DNA of 64,000 bases from Ischnura elegans (taxonomy: Eukaryota; Arthropoda; Insecta; Odonata; Coenagrionidae), in assembly GCF_921293095.1 (NCBI RefSeq), contig NC_060259.1, positions 23,629,812-23,693,811 of the forward strand. Direction: 5' to 3'. Below are positions 58,217 to 64,000 of this stretch, piece after piece; position 1 is the stretch's first letter; each line of letters begins with the position of its first letter. Under the pieces are notes generated by a model, which worked only from the letters and a program-made list of their open reading frames with translations, was not told where the DNA came from and did not search any database. The position numbers and the translations under genes are program-made.

Positions 58217-59751
58217 GACATGGGGGCTTCAACCTCTCCCGGAATTTGTTGTGAAGACAGCTCGCGATGCATCCATTGAGGGGGCCACTAACTTAGCGCA
58301 ACCTCTTCTTTGACGATTGTCGATAACTATATGTTTCCTCAAATAGTCGACCAAATCACATACAAGAAATAGATCGATAATTCTACCCCAAGAGTTGAAC
58401 ATTTTTGTGAAAAATCAGGCGGATTTCGGGAACTTACTTACAAACTTACAAGTACGGCGCGGTAATAAAAATGAAAAATCGCCTATTTATAACCTCATGG
58501 TAACAGCTCTTCACAGAATCGCGGACTACAATTCAGCATTGAAATTCACTCGGGAAGAAAAAATATTGCCCAGGCAGGGTAATAGCATTTTCGTTCGTGT
58601 ATAAATAAGAGACTAAGAAATTCTTCTACCAGGATCCGCCTTTCGTACTGCGAGCAAACTATCGCGATGTAATATACACCCGCGGGTGTAATATCAAAAT
58701 TGATTCTCACTAATCATCGATCATCAATCGAAACCTCATCAAATTCTGCGCCGTCTTTACCAATTTGCTGTTATCCTTATAAACAGTGGCGTGTGTGGCA
58801 GGAATGAGAGGGCGATTTGTCCCGAAAGCACAAATTGAAGCTTCACCGCCTGCTGTGGGCAGCACTGTGGGGCCCCTGGGGCGCCAAACTCAAGGCCCGC
58901 CCTGGGCAGCACATTTTCTGAAGTACGCTGATATTTGTCACACCTCATGGTTTGCCTAAATACCGCGAGAACTAGAATTCCCATACATTTTCGACCAATA
59001 TTGATCACCTGGTAGTAATCGGCAGGAGGGAATCGGCCGAAGATTTGCTGCAGGGAAAAAAAGATTCTACATCAGGATTCAGATTTCTCACGTCGACCTG
59101 TTGGTTTTATTCGCAAGCCTCTAGAAAGGTTGCAAAGTATACTTGGCAAACTTGATGGGAGTCAGAATCAAGAAAAAGCTTTGGCACTACAGCAATCATA
59201 AAATCTGCTACAAAATATGTAAAACGAATACCCATGTTTGAAGGGAAGAGTTCTTACTTCATCAAGTGCCGCAGAACTTCTCGTGTCAGCATCAATTATT
59301 CATCAACATTTCATAAATACACAGCCGCGCCATATAACTATGCATAGAAATTGCTTTAGTTTAGTCGATCTTTATTTACTGTCCATAGCCATTCATTAGA
59401 TTGCTCCTATGGGGGTAGTACGAAATGCTTATGCATTGTTGCGCGAAATGTAAACAGCGGCCTTACACAACGAGAGCGTCAGTTGATTGTCTGTGCCGTT
59501 CGCAGTAGGTAGCATACACATCCTGCAAGTGATACTGAGGATTTTTAGGTTTGAACTTGATAAATAATTTGAAACCAACTGCAATGATGGATATTGTGAT
59601 ACTTAACAGCATTTCGAGCACCTGCACCTTTGGCTTTATAGCGCCGGCAACGGACAGGAATAATATTTACTCGCTTAAGATATCGTAGGTTTTGTTCTAC
59701 CTATTATCATAATGTGTTGTTGACGAATGCAATTTCTCTATTTGTTTTAAG
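58217..59751. other. Upstream region of the right-copy small gene
   Basis: No coding region recognised. The promoter of the unknown small gene should lie near or before 59750. GC-richer stretch at 58800-58920. Confidence 0.35.
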
Positions 59752-59807
59752 GTTACCTACCAATAAGAAGACTATACGTACGAACCAAATATACAACTAC
59801 TAAAATG
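59752..59807 (+). CDS. Unknown small gene, right copy, first exon with ATG
   Basis: Short exon after acceptor TTTGTTTTAAG|, ending CTACTAAAATG|GTGAGT. The ATG is the last codon, leaving phase 0, which fits exon 2 at 60982. The predicted protein is 115 residues (1+64+50). The leader before the ATG would be 5' UTR. The exon is inferred from splice signals and phase only. An alternative is a longer exon between 60300 and 60730 that I could not connect in frame. Confidence 0.45.
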
Positions 59808-60981
59808 GTGAGTAGATTTTTTTGCCAAAATACTTATAAAAAGTCAATGCCGATTAGAAAATTATTTAGGACCTGATTGGAATCTTATATGAATTATAGG
59901 TAAATTACGCTAAATTAAACTTTGGTCGAAGATAACAATTTGTGATGAAAGTATTTGAACTATATATACGATCAGGTTGAATTTTTCTTCGTAATTGATA
60001 CGCTGTGTCCACACAAAATTAATTTCCCGTGGTCTGTATGCACGACGTCTTATTTTTTGTCTGAAAATGCTATTTAAAACTCACGCCTTGGATTTCAAAC
60101 TGTATTTTAGCTCAAAAGCAAACATAATACGAGTATTTAGAAAGCAAATTAAGAACGTTGCTCAAGTGTTCACTTTGGGCGCTATAGAGACGTAAAGGCA
60201 CGCATTTATAAGAAATACAATTAAAGGAGCTCAAAAACTCCGTTGTTGGTTGATGATGAAAGAGTTGAAAAGCATTAGAATTAATGTAACATTAAATTGG
60301 GCCAAAATATTTATCGTAGCCAGCGCAATGCCAGCTCGTACTCCTGTGAGTTGGGCCGCCCAAACGGGGCCCAGGCTCTCGGAAAAAAAAGAAGGCGGAA
60401 GTGGCGGATTGAGGGGGAAGAGGGAGGAGCGGTTGTTCACCACCATGGACCATGTTCGCCACTTTGATCCCCAAAAAATAGGAACATATTTACGATGAAC
60501 TTGGACTTGGTCTTCCGACGCAAGTTCTCATGCCACCATTTCAATATTGCTAAATCTTTCGGTGTACGCGATTCATGTTTGATATTTTTTGTTAAACGAG
60601 ATCCCATAAAACCCCAGTTTCATTTGAAGGATTGCGTACCCCCCTGTCGACCTGAGATGCTGGAAGGAGTAAGAGCCCTACAGAAAAAAGTACTCCAGGC
60701 ATCAAAATGTCTCAGACCGCTTTGTGCAAGTAAGTTACTTTTAAAATCCGGACACGCTGAAGCAGTAGGGTGTGAACATGTTACTTCAAAAACTACAAGA
60801 ATATTACTCATCCAGCAGTCAATGATGTCAATATTCATAATGCCTCCACAAAAGCTGATAGCCACATTAAAAAATAAAAGTAGACTTATTCTAACAAAAA
60901 AGACTAGCAAGAAATTTGGTTGATGTTTGGATGAATTCCATTACAATATTTTATCCATATCTTATGTTTTTTTAATTGAAG

Positions 60982-61173
60982 GGAGGAGCTGGGGATACAA
61001 TCACCGATTCAGATTCAGAGGACGATACTCCCGGAGAAATTCGTTTGCCGTGCGAGCTAGTCGCATATCTATTTGCAGATAGAATAGGACTTTCTGCAGA
61101 TCCACAGCAAAATATCGAAAACACTGTTGAGTTACATTGCAGATGTGGAAGACAGGTGACAGCAGCCAGTTTG
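60982..61173 (+). CDS. Unknown small gene, right copy, exon 2
   Basis: Same exon as 626-817, with one change (GTC to ATC, Val to Ile) in its first codons. Splice sites are intact in both copies, so neither copy is visibly broken here. Confidence 0.6.
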
Positions 61174-61565
61174 GTAAGTTTGTTGATTTAGAATCTGCAG
61201 CCCAAACATGATATCTTTGCCAGATGAAAGGCCTCAACTTTGCAACTGTCGAGGCATGGTAGCAAATTTCATAGATCTGAGGAGGAGGCCACTGTGGGGA
61301 GCCATTTCACGTAAAACAACATTAGTCCCGTGTCAATAATCCGAAAAAGTTCTTTGTTCTAATTTCCCCTAAGGTTACATGGTGTTCTTTTATGAACTGG
61401 TTCTCTGTACTCAGCCGAAAATAATGGTAGGTTGTAGGTTGTCATTAATCCATTTATTCCAAGAGATAGATTTTCAGGTTGGTGGTTAAATTGATGCACA
61501 AGATATTAAATTTAGGATCCAATCATTTATTTCTTTTTTGCTTAATCTCTACATGAACCATTAAG

Positions 61566-61718
61566 AACCAAGACACTTCGGTGGGCAAGCCAAAGAGGAA
61601 GCAGCCCCGCAAGTTTCCTGTAGAAAAGGAGTTGAGGAAGGCAGCAATTTTCCGAAATGCATATCCACATGTTAAATCATTCTACATCATGTCAGGTGAT
61701 TCTACAGAATCCAAATAA
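61566..61718 (+). CDS. Unknown small gene, right copy, exon 3
   Basis: Same exon as 1211-1363 with five third-position changes: four silent and one His to Gln in the basic patch. The stop and downstream GTGAGT are conserved. No function is assigned. Confidence 0.6.
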   Translation, partial: NQDTSVGKPKRKQPRKFPVEKELRKAAIFRNAYPHVKSFYIMSGDSTESK

Positions 61719-64000
61719 ACGTTGGTGAGTGTCTGCTAGTTTATTGTCGAGCTTTGAAGAAACAAGGTGTTCTAGCCAATGTACATATTCTTTCAATTGG
61801 TTGCTAGGACACCACTGCTATTTAATACAACTTAGCTTACTAATACTCACTCATGTATTTTCAATCTTATTTCAAATTTAGTAATTCAATTATGCTCAAA
61901 TCATGCCCAAGGATTCTTGTGGATTCTGTTAAATGAAAAAAAGCTATAATGGCATTGCCTACTTTAACTATGCATTTATGCTTTTTTGTTCAAAGACCTA
62001 TGCACTCATTCTAGCTACGGTACGTAATACTCTAGAAATAGATCCATCTAGAAGGGATGGGAAAGGGATGCTTTTGCTCAAGGCACTCTCACCTACGCCA
62101 GGCAAGGAAGGGGTGAGGAAAGGACAAAATTACCTCAGACTCCTGAATTAAAAGAGACAGCCCTGTCTTGAAATGACTCAAAATAAATAATCTTCACCTC
62201 ACAAAATGATAATGCTATGCATATTTATGCATGCGCATGGGCGTACCCAGAATCAAAACGGGGGGTGGAGGGGGCAAAATTAGCTGTGGTTGTTCAAGTT
62301 GTTACTTTTTTGCACAGAAAAGTTTAATGAAACCAAAATTTTAAGGAAATTATGACAGCAATTTATTAATTGTTATAATTATTTGCTTGAAAAAGAAAAT
62401 GATTTTTATTTTAGTTCCATGTCTTATACTAATACCATTTTTCTTCATAAGGAAAATTTGTTCATAACTTTTGTTTTGAACTAAATTTATTTTCGCTTCT
62501 AGGGCAGCTGCCTCCCCTTCTGGGTATGCCCATGTGCATGCGTGCTGTCGAAGGACAGCTATTGTTTTTCATTTCCCTTTGACGTGTAATTTCCGATATC
62601 CCAATCATTTCAGTGAGGAATTATTTCATAGGATTTATGCTTTCCTATAAGGTGGTATGGATAAATCTCAGGAATAAGTTGTCCAGGAAAGATATCCTTG
62701 AGGATTTTCATGGTAGAGACATTAGTTTCCAAATAAGAGTGATGTAAAATTTTGGTGTGTATTGCCAAAGGTCCCAGGTTATTTGGTAATTTAATGTGTG
62801 GGAGTTCATGAGTGTCATGAACATATGATTCTGAAGGTATTCATGTCTCAATGCCAGAATCTGATGCTTGAAGAAAAGAAATTGCATGCTAATATACGCA
62901 TATCACTGCACACTAAGAGGTCTCGTGAAAACACCATCTGAATGCTCATTATCACAAACTTTGACAAGTGTGGCAACCTTTTCACATCATTCATAATGAA
63001 AAATAACATAATTTAAATTAAAGAGTTCCAACATGGAAGTAGAGCCATCGTCTGGGTAGCATTTTATGAGGTGGGTGGATGTGTATACTCAGTTGAAGGT
63101 GGAAAGGGGTAGAGTGGGGGTGGTTTGGAGCTGAGGGTGGCATCTGCAGGGAGGTTCCCGCTGTTGCATTATCAATTCCTACCACTTCCTCCTCTTAACT
63201 TGAAGACGGAGAAAGAGGAAATGGTGTTCCCTCTCATTCATTCTCTGTGTCTCAAATATGCTCAGTAAACTCTGGGATGAAACGTTTGGTGTGTCATTTA
63301 GAAACCCACTCATAGTGGCTAAGGTGTTTTTCAATGGTACAGAAAACTATGCTGATAAAGATTTAAGTCAAATGTATAAATCTACATGTTACACATGTTG
63401 TGTGGCTAATATCAGTAACACAGGATGAAAATTCAAAAACTAAGTGAAAGGCCATTAAATATTTTACTTAAATGATAGGTAGTGGAATTTCAAATTTGGT
63501 AAAGCATGTATAAAATTGCAACCACTTACATGATTTTGACTTCTAAATTTTTTCATGTTAATGACAAGGGTGCAAAATTAAATTTTTAAGCCCTGTTTAT
63601 ACGGTACATTAGCTCAAACAAGTTAATATCCTAATGTAGGAACATGAGAATGAACACCAAAATACACGATGTGACCACTCAACTTGTGTGAATGAATAAA
63701 AATAGAATGTGTCCTAATTTGATTCATGCATTCCTACATGTTCCATTACTGTCCACTCCATGCAATCAGACTTTAACACATGTGTCTTAATTAGAGGTGG
63801 GGTTAACTGTTCATTTTGATGAACCGTTCACTTTTAACCTGTTCAGTAAAAAGAGCAGTTCAAAATATCTGTTCATGGTGAACAGTCTGGGTCATTCAGG
63901 TAGAAAATACTGTTTATCGGATGTTTAGAGTAAGTGAAAGCTTAGTGTGGTATCATTTGGTTTGTGCAACTTGTCATAGTTATTTCAAGCAAATTCTGTC

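Larger units (their letters stand above)
60357..64000. repeat. Right copy of the ~60.36 kb-spaced duplication
   Basis: Near-identical to 1-3645. It also contains the hAT target site and hAT start (63792 onward), so the copies separated after that insertion. Left of 60357 there is nothing in the window to compare with. Confidence 0.97.

Noticed and set aside
34000-60000. N-terminal TrxR exons (FAD motif, CxxxxC) on the minus strand
   Set aside because: I looked for the CVNVGCIPKK-like segment and the FAD turn and saw none; they probably lie outside the window.
60297-60730. Proline/glycine-rich reading frames in the GC-rich patch
   Set aside because: No splice connection in frame to the small gene and no family resemblance on either strand; both strands stay open by composition.

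Overview
This is eukaryotic, AT-rich DNA, most likely from an arthropod. The evidence is split genes with GT-AG introns of up to 7.5 kb and a dense load of decayed transposons (RTE-, CR1- and Jockey-like LINEs, Ty3/Gypsy, pogo/Tigger, hAT, piggyBac-like MITEs) of kinds common in arthropod genomes. No bacterial-type operon, CRISPR array or rRNA is visible. The species cannot be read from the sequence.

The main gene is a thioredoxin reductase (TrxR) on the minus strand. Eight coding exons are recognised between 33940 and 11994. They cover the back of the FAD domain, the NADPH domain, the second FAD motif and the dimer-interface/His-Pro-Glu active-site region. The last exon reads Ser-Cys-TGA-Ser-TAA. 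About 110 bases past the stop, on the same strand, a convincing form II SECIS element lies at 11840-11895. This is therefore a selenocysteine-containing TrxR whose C-terminal redox tetrapeptide is Ser-Cys-Sec-Ser. The N-terminal ~100 residues (first FAD motif and CxxxxC) were not found and probably lie past the right edge of the window. One exon junction (33798 to 26312) is out of phase, so a microexon is probably hidden in the 7.5 kb intron.

The two ends of the window are the same sequence. Bases 1-3645 and 60357-64000 are about 99.7% identical, a tandem repeat with a period near 60.36 kb or an unresolved haplotype in the assembly. Each copy carries a small three-exon gene of unknown function; its first exon is seen only in the right copy at 59752-59807.

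The rest is introns and intergenic DNA full of mobile elements. 3.4-4.5 kb holds a hAT MITE with a perfect 8 bp target duplication. 9.2-9.9, 14.2-16.0, 19.0, 21.5-24.2 and 26.6-27.1 kb hold pogo/Tigger-like elements, one of them hosting a nested long-TIR element. 20.2-21.0 kb holds a nearly palindromic TTAA-flanked (piggyBac-type) MITE. 29.2-32.5 kb holds a GC-rich foldback MITE pair, one copy split by a LINE fragment. 31-36.5 and 41-46.2 kb hold LINE fragments. 47.6-55.4 kb is a three-layer nest: a minus-strand LINE broken inside its YADD motif by a Gypsy element, which itself carries a Jockey-like LINE. 55.4-59.7 kb holds MITEs and a tRNA-like SINE head.
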